Shown: positions 7,339 to 16,480, counted from the first letter of the stretch. The stretch is DNA of 64,000 nt from Nocardia flavorosea NBRC 108225 (GCF_001613385.1 NZ_BDCG01000021.1:124001-188000), one strand, 5' to 3'. Numbers and translations are program-made. The notes: generated by a model from the letters alone, not told the origin.

Positions 7339-8587
7339 TCCAGTGGACACCCGTCGCAACGACGCCTACGTCTGGGTGTGGCTCCCCGGCCGGAACGGGC
7401 CGGTGGTCGCCGGCCGCGTGCAGCGCTACGGGAATCGGTACCGCTTCGGATACGGGCGCAGCTACCTGGAGCGCTCGGACGCCATCAGCCTGTACACGCC
7501 CGAACTTCCCTTGGTCAGCGGCTGGCAGGAACCCAGCGGGAGTATGCCCATCGCCTCCGTGCTTCGCGACAGCGGGCCCGACTCGTGGGGGCAGCGAGTG
7601 ATCCTGGAAAGGCTGCACGGCTCCCGCGGCATGGCCGCCGACCCGGGCGACCTGGACCAGATCACCTGTTTTCTGGAATCCGGTTCCGACCGAATCGGTG
7701 GGCTCGATTTTCAGGCGAGCCCCGACACCTATCTGCCGCGCGGCACCACGGCGACGATCGACGAACTGCACGCCGCCGCCGACGCGTTGCAAGAGGGGCG
7801 CCCTATCAGCGACGATCTCGGTGCGGCGCTGGTGCGCGGTACCTCCATCGGTGGCGCACGTCCCAAAGCGCTGATCGACGTCGAGGGTATTCCCTGCATC
7901 GCCAAGTTCTCGTCGACGTCGGACCACTACCCAGTTGTCAACGCCGAAGCCATGGCCTTCGAGCTGGCCCGCCGGGTAGGCATCGACGCTCCGCGCTCGT
8001 TCGTCACCTCGTCGCTGGGCAAAGACGTTCTCGTGGTCGAAAGATTCGATCGTGGCGCCGGAGGTGAGCGACGCATAGTGGTCTCGGGCCTGACCATGCT
8101 GGGGCTCGACGAAATGGTGGCTCGCTACGCCACGTACCCAGAATTGCTGGATGTGTTGCGCCGCTCCGGGGCGGACCCGCATGTCGGCCGAAAACTGTTC
8201 GAGCGCATCGTGTTCAATGTGGCCATCGGTAACAACGACGATCACGCTCGAAACCACGCCGCGTTCTGGAACGGACGAGATCTCGACCTGACTCCGGCCT
8301 ACGACTTGTGCCCGCAGCCACGTTCGGGTGAGGTCTCCGCACAGGCTATGGCGTTCGACCGCGACGGTCAGCGAGACAGTTCATTCGCCGCATGTCTGAA
8401 GGCAAGCGCGGTCTACGGCCTCACCAAAGGTGAAGCACGCGGAATCATCGACAAGCAGATCGACATCATCGAGCGGGACTTCACCGAGGTTGCTGACCTG
8501 ACCGGACTGACTGAAGCGCAGCGGAACAACCTGTGGCACAGGCAGATACTCAACCCCTTTACCGGATACGACTATCGGCCGGGGTAG
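7316..8587 (+). CDS. hipA: HipA-like serine/threonine kinase toxin
   Basis: 423 residues, full length for the family. An N-terminal subdomain (WVWLPGRNGPVVAGR) is followed by the kinase core. Visible features are the TSIGGARPKALI nucleotide loop (176-187), the Lys in IAKFSS (195-200), the catalytic loop NNDDHARNH (306-314) and the metal-binding DLTPAYDL (324-331). E. coli HipA phosphorylates glutamyl-tRNA synthetase and induces persistence; the target here is unknown. All catalytic residues look intact, so the protein should be active. It overlaps the upstream HTH gene by 23 bases and converges on the acyl-CoA ligase gene, whose stop is 18 bases away. Confidence 0.9.
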   Translation: MTVVSTSDPVDTRRNDAYVWVWLPGRNGPVVAGRVQRYGNRYRFGYGRSYLERSDAISLYTPELPLVSGWQEPSGSMPIASVLRDSGPDSWGQRVILERLHGSRGMAADPGDLDQITCFLESGSDRIGGLDFQASPDTYLPRGTTATIDELHAAADALQEGRPISDDLGAALVRGTSIGGARPKALIDVEGIPCIAKFSSTSDHYPVVNAEAMAFELARRVGIDAPRSFVTSSLGKDVLVVERFDRGAGGERRIVVSGLTMLGLDEMVARYATYPELLDVLRRSGADPHVGRKLFERIVFNVAIGNNDDHARNHAAFWNGRDLDLTPAYDLCPQPRSGEVSAQAMAFDRDGQRDSSFAACLKASAVYGLTKGEARGIIDKQIDIIERDFTEVADLTGLTEAQRNNLWHRQILNPFTGYDYRPG

Positions 8588-8605
8588 TTGTGTCCCGGGC
8601 GGCCC

Positions 8606-10282
8606 TCACTGTGCGGTCCGGGCCTCGCTGTGTTGATCGCGTAATGCTCGGCGTCGAATCTTGCCGGTCTGTGTTTTCGGCAGTTCCGCGACGATTTCCA
8701 CAATCCTCGGCCGTTTGTACGGCGCGAGTCGATCGCGGGCGAACGAGATCAGGTCGTGAGCCTCGGCGGAGTGCCCGCCCTTCAGCGAAACGTAGGCGGC
8801 TACCGACTCTCCGCGATATACGTCGGGAATGCCTACCACTGCTGCTTCGAGCACCGCGGGATGTTCGTAGAGGACGTCTTCGACCTCGCGCGGCCACACT
8901 TTGTATCCGGAGACGTTGATCTGGTCTTTGATCCGGTCGACCAGGTACACCCAGCCTTGTTCGTCCACGATCGCACTGTCGCCGGTTCGGAGCCGTCCTT
9001 CGGGTAGGGCGGCCTCGGATTCTTCTGGTTTGCGCCAGTATCCGCGGATGACCTGCGGTCCGGTGACGACGAGTTCGCCTTGGCTGCCAGGCGGGAGACG
9101 ATGTCCTTCGGGATCGACCACCTCAACGTTCACCCCCGGCAGCGGTAGTCCGATGGACAGTGTCCCGCTGTCCGGGTCGACCGGCGCGCTCATCCCCGGC
9201 GGTACCGCTGTCACCGCCGACGACGTCTCCGTCATCCCATACGCGTTGTGGATGTAATGCCCGAACCTCTCCCGGAACCGCTCGACCGTACTCGGCGGAA
9301 CCGGCGCACCCCCGCTGTACAGCGTCTTGACCGACCTGAAGTGTTCCGCCGACGCGTATTTCGAGTTCATCATCGCGTTGAAAGCGGTGATGGAGCCGAT
9401 CGTGTAGGTGACCCCGTGTTCGCGGATCGCGTCGACGGCGACGTCGGTGTGGAAGCGGCCGGTGAAGACCAGGGCGGTGCGTTCGGTGAGGGCGAGGGAG
9501 CCGATGACTACGGCGCCGGTGATGTGGAAGAGCGGGGCGAGGGCGTAGACGACGTCGCCGGTGGTGATGCCGGCGAGTTCGGCGAAGCTGGTGGTTACCG
9601 CGAGGACGTTGGTGTGCGAGTTCATCGCGCCCTTGGGTGGGCCGGTGGTGCCGGAGGTGTAGGCGAGGAAGGCCAGGTCTTCGCCGTGTACCTGGGTTTG
9701 CGGGGGCTTTTTGCCGAGGTATCGGTGGGCCAAGCCGAGTAGGTCGGGTTCGGCGGGTGTGGCGGGGGCGGTTTCGCCGTTGACGATGCGGCGGTCGTTG
9801 CGGCACTGGAGTTCTGATTCGGCGGTGCCGAGTACCCAGCGGACCGTGCTGTCGGCGACGTCCTCGCGGACCTGCGGCACATCGCGGTCGGTGGTGATGA
9901 CGCCGACCGGTTCGGCATCGTTGATCAACACCCGGAGTTCGCGGCCGCGGTACATGGGGTTGAGCAGTAGGGCGGTGGCGCCGAGTTTCCACAAGGCCAG
10001 CAGGACGAGCGCGTACTGCGGGATGTTCTGGAGGTGGATGCCCACCCGGTCGCCGTGGCCTACACCGCGTTCGGCGAAGGCGGCGGCGAGTGCGGTGGCG
10101 AGGTCGTCGGTTTGCCGCACGGTGAGGGTGGTGTCGAAGTAGATGACGGCGGGAGCGTCGGGCTCGTGGGTGACCCGGTCGTTCCAGGCGGCCACGAGGG
10201 TGTCGAAATGCGGGGCAACCCCGCCCGCCGCACCCTCATCAAATGCGGCGGACGGGGTTGTTCCGGTGTTACCGGTGGTCAT
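8606..10282 (-). CDS. AMP-forming acyl-CoA ligase
   Basis: 558 residues. The P-loop-like motif YTSGTTGPPKG is at 208-218 and the adenylation motif NAYGMTETSS is present. The hinge region GYKVWPREVEDVL and the C-terminal Lys in PKTQTGKIRR (about residue 541) complete the ANL set. It converts a carboxylic acid, ATP and CoA to an acyl-CoA. It is the last gene of a minus-strand operon (lyase, aconitase-like subunits, transporter, ligase). Its start overlaps the transporter stop by four bases (ATGA). In this context it may activate the substrate or a short acid released by the lyase, such as propionate; the sequence does not fix the specificity. Confidence 0.88.
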   Translation of the reverse strand: MTTGNTGTTPSAAFDEGAAGGVAPHFDTLVAAWNDRVTHEPDAPAVIYFDTTLTVRQTDDLATALAAAFAERGVGHGDRVGIHLQNIPQYALVLLALWKLGATALLLNPMYRGRELRVLINDAEPVGVITTDRDVPQVREDVADSTVRWVLGTAESELQCRNDRRIVNGETAPATPAEPDLLGLAHRYLGKKPPQTQVHGEDLAFLAYTSGTTGPPKGAMNSHTNVLAVTTSFAELAGITTGDVVYALAPLFHITGAVVIGSLALTERTALVFTGRFHTDVAVDAIREHGVTYTIGSITAFNAMMNSKYASAEHFRSVKTLYSGGAPVPPSTVERFRERFGHYIHNAYGMTETSSAVTAVPPGMSAPVDPDSGTLSIGLPLPGVNVEVVDPEGHRLPPGSQGELVVTGPQVIRGYWRKPEESEAALPEGRLRTGDSAIVDEQGWVYLVDRIKDQINVSGYKVWPREVEDVLYEHPAVLEAAVVGIPDVYRGESVAAYVSLKGGHSAEAHDLISFARDRLAPYKRPRIVEIVAELPKTQTGKIRRRALRDQHSEARTAQ

Positions 10283-11628
10283 GCCGGCAGTTCCTTCCGT
10301 CCGGTTTCACGGATGGTGGCGACGGTGAGCAGGCCGATGGCGCAGACGCCCATCACCCAGTAGGCGGGTGACATCGCGTTACCGGTCGATTCGACCAGCT
10401 GGGCGGCGACGTAGGGGGCGGTGCCGCCGGCGGCGATGGTGCCGATATTGAAGCCGAGCGAGACGCCGGTGTAGCGGACAGTGCGCGGGAAGAGCTCGGT
10501 GAACAGCGGGAATGCGGGGACCTGGACCACGCCGTTCAGCACCATGTAGAGGAAGTAGACGATGCCGATGACCACGATGCTCGAGGTCGCGCCCATGATC
10601 ATGAACGCGGGCAGCGCGATGATCACGTAGGCGAGGTAGCCGCCGATGAGGACCGGTTTGCGGCCCCACCTGTCGGTGGCCATACCGCTGAGCGGGAAGG
10701 TGGCACACGCCAGGGCGATGGCGATGGCGGAGCACCAGTAGACGGCGTTTTTGGAGAAGCCGAGGTCGTTGATCAGGTAGACGCTGAAGTAGGTGAGGCC
10801 GATATAGCCGGAACCGTTCATGGCGATGGCGACACCGACGACGCGGGCGACCGACCATGGGTTCTTCCGGACGACGTCCATGAGCGGGCTCTTGGTGACC
10901 TGCTTCTTCTCGGCCATCTCCTCGAACTCGGGGGTGTCCTCGAGCTTCATCCGGACCCGCAGGCACACGTAGGCGAGGGGGAGGGCCAGCAGGAACGGGA
11001 TACGCCAGCCCCACGATTCCATCTGCTCGTCGGTGGTGATCAGAGCGACCACGCCGACGACGGCGGCGGCCACGGCGAAGCCGAGGGTGGAGCCGACGGG
11101 GGTGAAGGAGCCGAAGAAACCGCGGCGCTTCGGTGGGGCGGATTCGGCGATGTAGGTCGCGGCGCCGCCGACCTCACCGCCGGCCGAGAAGCCCTGGGCG
11201 AGGCGGACCAGCACCAGCAGGATGGGGGCGAGGACGCCGACGGCCGAATGGGTGGGCAGCAGGCCGAGGATGCCGCACGCGATACCCATGCTGACCACGG
11301 TGATCACCAGCGAGTGGCGGCGGCCGCGGCGGTCGCCGAGGCGGCCGAAGAAGATACCGCCGAGGGGGCGGGCCACGTAGGCGACACCGAAGACGGCCAG
11401 GGTCGACAGGATCGACACCGCGGAATTGTCGGAGGGGAAGAACAGGGGGGCGATGGTGACGGCGAGGAAGCCGTAGACCGCGAAGTCGTAGTACTCGATG
11501 AGGGTGCCGACGCCGCCGGCGATGGCGGCGCGGCGGGCTACCGAGTTCGACTTCTTCGCTTCTGTCGCCGGCAGTGGTCCGGAGGGGTGGAGGTCACTGG
11601 ACCCGACGCGAGGTTCGGTGTTCGTCAT
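10279..11628 (-). CDS. MHS-family MFS metabolite:proton symporter
   Basis: 449 residues with about twelve membrane spans. Family marks are GTLIEYYDFAVYGFLA near the N-terminus, GRLGDRRGRRHSL in the loop after helix 2, and RLAQGFSAGGEVGGA, all typical of the ProP/ShiA/KgtP branch that imports organic acids with protons. Its stop overlaps the ligase start. It in turn overlaps the aconitase-like small subunit stop (11625-11628), so the operon is tightly coupled. The cargo is probably the acid degraded by the neighbouring enzymes. Confidence 0.88.
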   Translation of the reverse strand: MTNTEPRVGSSDLHPSGPLPATEAKKSNSVARRAAIAGGVGTLIEYYDFAVYGFLAVTIAPLFFPSDNSAVSILSTLAVFGVAYVARPLGGIFFGRLGDRRGRRHSLVITVVSMGIACGILGLLPTHSAVGVLAPILLVLVRLAQGFSAGGEVGGAATYIAESAPPKRRGFFGSFTPVGSTLGFAVAAAVVGVVALITTDEQMESWGWRIPFLLALPLAYVCLRVRMKLEDTPEFEEMAEKKQVTKSPLMDVVRKNPWSVARVVGVAIAMNGSGYIGLTYFSVYLINDLGFSKNAVYWCSAIAIALACATFPLSGMATDRWGRKPVLIGGYLAYVIIALPAFMIMGATSSIVVIGIVYFLYMVLNGVVQVPAFPLFTELFPRTVRYTGVSLGFNIGTIAAGGTAPYVAAQLVESTGNAMSPAYWVMGVCAIGLLTVATIRETGRKELPA

Positions 11629-12158
11629 TGAATCTGTCTTTCGCGTGCGTGCTCGGCGAGCAGGAGTTCATACGAACCACCGGCTTCGATGACCTTGATG
11701 GTCCGCGGGCTCGGTGGGGTTCCGACCAGGTCGGTTCCCTCGGGCAGGCGCAGGGTGGCGCTGCGCCAGTCGAGGGCCACGGGGTCGTCGACCTTTACCG
11801 AGGTCGAGACGCCGGGGATCGTGATCAACGGCATGCCGTTGAAGGTCTCGCCCCGCCAGAAGCCGGGGGAGAAGGATTCCGCGACGATCGCCGCGATCCC
11901 CGCGTTGCGCAGTGCGACCATGGGCGGATAGTGCGGATGACCGTAGCCGAAGTTGCGACCGCCGACGATGATATCGCCGGGGCGGACGCGGTCGGTGAAG
12001 GTGGGGTCGTAGGCCTGCATACACACCGAGCGCAGGTGGTCGGGGTCGTAGGACTTGATATTGGAGACGCCGACGACGAGGTCGATATCGAAATCGTCGC
12101 CGAAGATCCAGGCGACCTTGCCTTCGATGAGGTCGGGCGGTGGGGGATAGGCGCTCAC
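11625..12158 (-). CDS. Aconitase-superfamily small (swivel) subunit, LeuD/DmdB-like
   Basis: 177 residues containing the swivel-domain signature GDIIVGGRNFGYGHPHYPP, followed by GIAAIVAESFSPGFWR and FNGMPLITIPG. LeuD proteins read GxNFGxGSSREHA at the first motif. Here the Ser-Ser-Arg is replaced by His-Pro-His-Tyr, which argues for a substrate other than isopropylmalate. It pairs with the large subunit immediately upstream (4-base overlap at 12155-12158). The heterodimer should dehydrate or hydrate a branched malate-type acid. Confidence 0.8.
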   Translation of the reverse strand: MSAYPPPPDLIEGKVAWIFGDDFDIDLVVGVSNIKSYDPDHLRSVCMQAYDPTFTDRVRPGDIIVGGRNFGYGHPHYPPMVALRNAGIAAIVAESFSPGFWRGETFNGMPLITIPGVSTSVKVDDPVALDWRSATLRLPEGTDLVGTPPSPRTIKVIEAGGSYELLLAEHARERQIQ

Positions 12159-13411
12159 TGGACCGACTCCTGGATCGTGCCGGTGAGGGCGCTGGCGGCG
12201 ACGGTGTAGGGGGAGCCCATGTAGATGTTGGCGTCGGGGCTGCCCATCCGGCCGGAGATGTTCAGGACGCCGGTGGAGATGCAGTTCTCGCCGGGTTGCA
12301 GGGGTTTCTGGTAGCCGAAGCAGAAATCACAGCTCGATATGTTGATATGTGCACCTGCGGCGCGGAGGACATCGAGGATGCCTTCTTGCTCGGCCTGCTC
12401 GTACACCTTCTGTGAGGTGGGGACGACATTGAGTTCGACGCCGGGGGCCACCTTGCGACCGTCGAGGACCAGGGCGGCGGCGCGCAGGTCTTCGATGCGG
12501 CCGCTGGCGCAGGAGCCGATGAAGGCCTTCGTGATCGGGGTGCCGGCGAGTTCCTGGGCGGTCTTGGTGTTGACGGCGCGGGCCGAACCGGGCAGCACGA
12601 CCCGTGGGGTGAGGCTCGCGAGGTCGATCTCGTAGCGGGCCGCGTAGGTGGCGTCGGCGTCGGGATACACCGGGTCGAAGCTGCGGCGGGCGACCTTGTT
12701 TGCGTAGGCCAGCGACATCTCGTCGGGTTCGAAGACCGCCGAGACGGCGCCGGTGAACATCGCCATTCCGCACAGGCCCTGACGGTGGTCGATGGCCATC
12801 GAGCGGGCGCCGGGGCCGCCGAACTCCATCACCTGATGGGCGCAGCCGTCGGCGCCGACCATATCGATGATGGTGTGCACGAGATCGCGGCTGTCGACGC
12901 CGGGTGGGAACTCGCCGACCAGTTCGAAGCGGGTGGTGGCGGGGATATCGACGAAGACCTGGCCGGTGACCCAGGCCTCGATGAGGTCGCGGCGGATACC
13001 CCAGCCGAGGGCGCCGAAGGCGCCGATACCGCTGATATGGCCGTCGAAGTGGACGAGGAATTCGCCGGGGATCGCCAGGCCCAGCTCGGCGGTGAGCTGA
13101 TGGCCGATACCGCGGCCCTCGTGCAGTTCGATGCCGTAGAACTCGCACCAGTCACGGGTGACCTGGTGGACCTCGGATTCCTTCTCGTTGTGCTTCGTCA
13201 GCATGTGATCGATGAAGACGATGTAGCGGCTCGGATCCTTCAGTTCGGTGATCCCGAAGTCTTCGCGCATCTGCCGGAACATCACGTCGGTGTAGCCGGG
13301 GAAGTCGTAGGCGATCATGCGTGCCGGCTGCACGGGATGGTTCTCACCTGCGCGGACCGTTTTCTGATCCGAGGCGCGGCCCAGGATCTTTTCCGTCATC
13401 GTGTACCCCAC
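12155..13411 (-). CDS. Aconitase-superfamily large subunit, LeuC/DmdA-like
   Basis: 418 residues. Features are HMLTKHNEKE near the start, the FIGSCASGRIEDLRAA motif with the first cluster Cys, and SSCDFCFGYQ plus GENCISTGVLNISGRMGS, which supply further cysteines for a [4Fe-4S] cluster and the RxGS substrate-binding loop. The length fits stand-alone LeuC-type subunits. Coupled to the small subunit below and followed upstream by a PEP-mutase/isocitrate-lyase-family lyase five bases away. In Eubacterium barkeri the same combination, dimethylmaleate hydratase DmdAB plus dimethylmalate lyase, finishes nicotinate fermentation; that parallel is the basis for the inferred role. Confidence 0.8.
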   Translation of the reverse strand: MGYTMTEKILGRASDQKTVRAGENHPVQPARMIAYDFPGYTDVMFRQMREDFGITELKDPSRYIVFIDHMLTKHNEKESEVHQVTRDWCEFYGIELHEGRGIGHQLTAELGLAIPGEFLVHFDGHISGIGAFGALGWGIRRDLIEAWVTGQVFVDIPATTRFELVGEFPPGVDSRDLVHTIIDMVGADGCAHQVMEFGGPGARSMAIDHRQGLCGMAMFTGAVSAVFEPDEMSLAYANKVARRSFDPVYPDADATYAARYEIDLASLTPRVVLPGSARAVNTKTAQELAGTPITKAFIGSCASGRIEDLRAAALVLDGRKVAPGVELNVVPTSQKVYEQAEQEGILDVLRAAGAHINISSCDFCFGYQKPLQPGENCISTGVLNISGRMGSPDANIYMGSPYTVAASALTGTIQESVQ

Positions 13412-13415
13412 GGCG

Positions 13416-14282
13416 TTACTGCTCCTTCGCGGGTAGGTACTTGTTCTGCATGGCCTCGACCTCGGGGAAGCCGATCAGTTCCACGAATTCGTGGTGCTGG
13501 AGCGCATCGGCGCTCACCTCGGCCGGTGCTTCGCCCGCGGCCAGCCGTTTCAAGGTGGCCTGGGCCGCCCCGGCCACCGCCATCAGGACCTGGGTGGGTA
13601 GCAGGGCCAGCCGGACGCCGATCCGGTCGAGGATTTCGGGGGTGAAATCACGTTCGGTCCAGGTCGAGGCCGTGAGGGTAGCCATCAACGGTACGCCGAC
13701 CTCTTCGTGGCAGCGCTGCCACTGCTCGACGGTTTCGAAGGTTTTGGTGACCGGCATGATCATGTCCGCGCCGGCCTCGACGTAGGCCTGGGCGCGGCGG
13801 AGGGCGTCGTCGCCGCGGGCGTCGGTGCGGGCGATGAGCAGGACGTCGTCGGGGATGGAGTCGCGGACGGCGCGGATCTTGCCGGTGGCCTCGGGGACGG
13901 TGATCAGGTCGACCGGGTCGCCTACGCAGATGGGGCAGGACTTGGGGGAGACCTGGTCTTCCATGAACATCCCGCCGACACCGGCGTCTACGAACTTGGC
14001 GGCGGTGCGGGCGGCGTTGACGGCATTGCCATAGCCGGTGTCTATATCGGCGACCAGGGGCAGTTTCGAGGATTCACGGATGGTGCGGACTGCCTGGAGG
14101 TTCTCGGTCTGGGTGTAGAGCTCGGCGTCGGGGAGGCCGAGGGCCGCGGAGACGGCGAAACCCGAGGCGCACAGGGCGCTGAACCCGGCCTGTTCGGCGA
14201 GGCGCGCGGTGAGGCCGTCCCATACGCCGGGGGCGTAGACGAGTCCGTTCGACGTGAGGTCTTTCAAGGTCGGGCTGGCCAC
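13416..14282 (-). CDS. PEP mutase/isocitrate lyase-family lyase (2,3-dimethylmalate or methylisocitrate lyase-like)
   Basis: 288 residues with the family TIM-barrel marks: GVWDGLTARLAEQAGF, CASGFAVSAALGLPD, the metal-site ADIDTGYGN (78-86), and MFMEDQVSPKSCPIC (105-119). The catalytic Cys of the usual KKCGH loop appears here as SC followed by an atypical CVGDPVDL insertion. It is expected to split a 2-hydroxy dicarboxylate into pyruvate or glyoxylate and a second acid. First gene of the minus-strand operon, divergent from an IclR regulator 153 bases away. Specificity remains open; the altered loop means plain isocitrate is unlikely. Confidence 0.8.
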   Translation of the reverse strand: MASPTLKDLTSNGLVYAPGVWDGLTARLAEQAGFSALCASGFAVSAALGLPDAELYTQTENLQAVRTIRESSKLPLVADIDTGYGNAVNAARTAAKFVDAGVGGMFMEDQVSPKSCPICVGDPVDLITVPEATGKIRAVRDSIPDDVLLIARTDARGDDALRRAQAYVEAGADMIMPVTKTFETVEQWQRCHEEVGVPLMATLTASTWTERDFTPEILDRIGVRLALLPTQVLMAVAGAAQATLKRLAAGEAPAEVSADALQHHEFVELIGFPEVEAMQNKYLPAKEQ

Positions 14283-14296
14283 CAGTCCACCCTCCG

Positions 14297-14311
14297 TTTC
14301 GCTATGCGGAA
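14297..14311. promoter_or_regulatory. Candidate IclR operator in the divergent promoter region
   Basis: TTTCGCTATGCGGAA is a near-palindrome in the 153-bp gap between the lyase operon and the iclR-type gene, 15 bases upstream of the lyase start. The position suits an IclR-type regulator; the match to a known motif is only suggestive. Confidence 0.3.
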
Positions 14312-14435
14312 TGCGTTTCGTTTTTCGATATCAGAACGGTAAGGTGGTGGGGGTCACAAAGTCAACCCCGATCGGCCGATCTGTTCGTAAGGTGGCGGCA
14401 TCGATCGCGCGAACCGTGGAAGTGAGTGAGTAGCC

Positions 14436-15254
14436 GTGGCCGTGCCCACCTCGCCGAAGGCGAGCCTGCCTGCCGAGCCGGCAACGACCGGGAGTCGCGA
14501 TGTCGTGGGCGCCGTTCTCAAGGCGTGCACGTTGCTGGGGCATTTCAGTGCCGATCGGCCCGTGTGGATGCTGAACGACCTCACCGCGGCCAGCGGGATG
14601 AACAAGACCACGGTGTTCCGGCTGATGGCCACGCTGATCCAGGCGGGATGGGTGGATCGCACCGAAGAAGGCGCCTACCGGGTGGCGATGCCGGTGTTCG
14701 AGATCGGGTCCGCGGCGCTGTCGAAACTCGATATCCGCTCGGCGGCAAAGCCTTTCATGTCCGAACTGGCGGCCGCGTTCGGTAATACGGCCTACCTGAT
14801 GGTGCCCGCCGAACAGGGAGCGGTCTGTATCGATCTGCTGGAAGGGCGTAACTCGCTGGTCGTCGCCGGGATCAACATCGGATCCGTGATGCCCTACCAT
14901 GCCGCGGCCGGGCCGACGGTCATGCTCGCACATTCGAAAGCGCTGCGGGACAGGTGGTTGACGACCGATCTGGCCGCGATCACCGACCGGACCATCACCG
15001 ATGTGGACCGTCTCGTCGAACACCTCGACGAGATCGAGAGGGCCGGCTACTCGCTGAGCAACTCGGATTATCTGTCCGGTGTTGCCGCGGTGGCGGCGCC
15101 GATCCTGGGGCGGGACGGGTCGGTGGTCGCGTCGATCAGTGTGGGCGGCCGGGCCGAGGAGTTCGAAGGGGACGTACTCGCCGAAAAGATCGAGCGGGTA
15201 TGTGCTGCCGGGGCACGGATCACCCGAATCGTGCAGGCGCTGCCGCGGAGCTGA
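14436..15254 (+). CDS. IclR-family transcriptional regulator
   Basis: 272 residues: an N-terminal winged helix (SRDVVGAVLKACTLLGHF, NDLTAASGMNKTTVFRLMATL) and the C-terminal IclR effector domain (AYLMVPAEQGAVCIDLLEG, GPTVMLAHSKAL, GYSLSNSDYLSGVAAVAAPI in short blocks). IclR proteins sense small organic acids. It is divergent from the lyase/aconitase/transporter/ligase operon, so it is its likely local regulator. The start chosen is the GTG/ATG giving MAVPTSPKA; a slightly shorter start is possible. Confidence 0.9.
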   Translation: MAVPTSPKASLPAEPATTGSRDVVGAVLKACTLLGHFSADRPVWMLNDLTAASGMNKTTVFRLMATLIQAGWVDRTEEGAYRVAMPVFEIGSAALSKLDIRSAAKPFMSELAAAFGNTAYLMVPAEQGAVCIDLLEGRNSLVVAGINIGSVMPYHAAAGPTVMLAHSKALRDRWLTTDLAAITDRTITDVDRLVEHLDEIERAGYSLSNSDYLSGVAAVAAPILGRDGSVVASISVGGRAEEFEGDVLAEKIERVCAAGARITRIVQALPRS

Positions 15255-15284
15255 CGAGCCCGATTACGCGGAGACTCTCCCGAT

Positions 15285-15659
15285 TCAGCGGGCCGGACGG
15301 TCCAGCCTGCCGAGGACCTCCACCACGACCGGTGCCGCGAGCTCCACACCGAGAAGTAGATCGTGGAAGCGGTGTGGCCGGCCCACGGTGGCTCGGGTGA
15401 CGAGCCGGCTTGCTCCGCCCAGGGCCATCAGGCCCGACAGCACCCGCATCCGCGGCAGATTCGGGGTTGGGGAAGCCGCGGCCTCGACCCAGCCCAATCC
15501 GTAGGCAACGAAGGCGGAACCCATGAAACGTACGTGAGAATCGACCGTCGCGTCTGTGTTCATCCCGGGTTCCGCACGCGTCCCGGCCACCAGCTGGACC
15601 GCTCCGATCGCGACACACGACCATCCGGCAACACGTCCCATAACTCCGAGCTTCGACAT
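15285..15659 (-). CDS. DUF4345-type small membrane protein
   Basis: 124 residues with about four hydrophobic helices and the motif VDSHVRFMGSAFVAYGLGW, which is typical of DUF4345 proteins, followed by LSGLMALGGASRLVTRAT. Function unknown for the family. Convergent with the IclR gene, with 30 bases between stops. The downstream gap to 15931 has no gene that I can support. Confidence 0.7.
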   Translation of the reverse strand: MSKLGVMGRVAGWSCVAIGAVQLVAGTRAEPGMNTDATVDSHVRFMGSAFVAYGLGWVEAAASPTPNLPRMRVLSGLMALGGASRLVTRATVGRPHRFHDLLLGVELAAPVVVEVLGRLDRPAR

Positions 15660-15931
15660 GCAGCCATTCTGGCATCAGAAGTCGGGCAGTACGCCGGTAT
15701 CAACGCCGTGGCACTCGCCCGGCTACCGGGATGCCGTCGGCGGGGGCCTCACCGGATCGAGAACAGCATGAACGCGGCCGGAATCTCCGGGGGCTGCCGG
15801 AGTCGGTTGTTCATCGGTTGATCCCCTGTCGGCCTCGATGCAGTCGAATCCTCGGCCGACTGGTGAGTCGGGGCGAGTGGCGAGTATCGGTTCCTGCCCG
15901 CCGCTTGGATGAAGCAGCCGACAATGGGCGG

Positions 15932-16480
15932 GTGAATAAACGAAAACCGGTCCGGGGCGATGGTGACCCGGGCACGCTCGTCGTGATGTGGGTGGTATGT
16001 CTGCCGCTCGCCTGGTTCTTCGGGCATCTCATCATCGATATACCGGTCCGCAACGCCGAAGTGGTGATGGCAGGTCTCGATTGGGCTGGAGAACAGGGCA
16101 CTTTGACGGTCACCCGGTCCGAACGGGTGTATGAGGGGGGCGGCCGGGGAGGCGGTCACCGAACCACCCACTGTTTCGGAGATTTCGCACCGGCGCACGG
16201 ATCCGAGCGGCTCCTCGATATCCGTGTTCACGTGGACGGTGATTGTGAGGCGGGGCGGGAGCTACCGGCGCGGTTGGTCCGTGCGGATCCGGAGAACTGG
16301 ATCGACGGTAACGACCGAGACCATGCCTACGCCGGAGCCGGGTGGGGTTCAGCACTGTTCGTCGGGTTGTTCATGGGCATTTTCCTTCTACTCGTCGGAG
16401 GGATCCCGATCGTCTGCGTGGTCATGTTTCCGCTGATGCTCCTGCAACGCCTCTGGACCGGGCGTGGTCGAACCCCCTGA
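15932..16480 (+). CDS. Hypothetical two-helix membrane protein
   Basis: 182 residues from a GTG at 15932 (VNKRKPVRGDGD). One span near the N-terminus (VVMWVVCLPLAWFFGHLII) and one near the C-terminus (SALFVGLFMGIFLLLVGGIP) flank an outside segment of about 100 residues with two cysteines (HCFGD, GDCEAG), probably disulfide bonded. An upstream ATG at 15731 keeps the frame open, but its extra residues are Arg-rich and look non-coding, so the shorter start is preferred. I do not recognise the family. Confidence 0.55.
   Translation: MNKRKPVRGDGDPGTLVVMWVVCLPLAWFFGHLIIDIPVRNAEVVMAGLDWAGEQGTLTVTRSERVYEGGGRGGGHRTTHCFGDFAPAHGSERLLDIRVHVDGDCEAGRELPARLVRADPENWIDGNDRDHAYAGAGWGSALFVGLFMGIFLLLVGGIPIVCVVMFPLMLLQRLWTGRGRTP

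Noticed and set aside
9248..9742. Gly/Glu-rich plus-strand frame inside the acyl-CoA ligase gene
   Set aside because: Low-complexity shadow of the ligase gene on the other strand, without a ribosome site or homology.
11625..13411. leuCD of leucine biosynthesis
   Set aside because: The swivel-domain loop lacks the usual GSSREHA form and the neighbours are a lyase, a transporter and a CoA ligase, not leucine genes.
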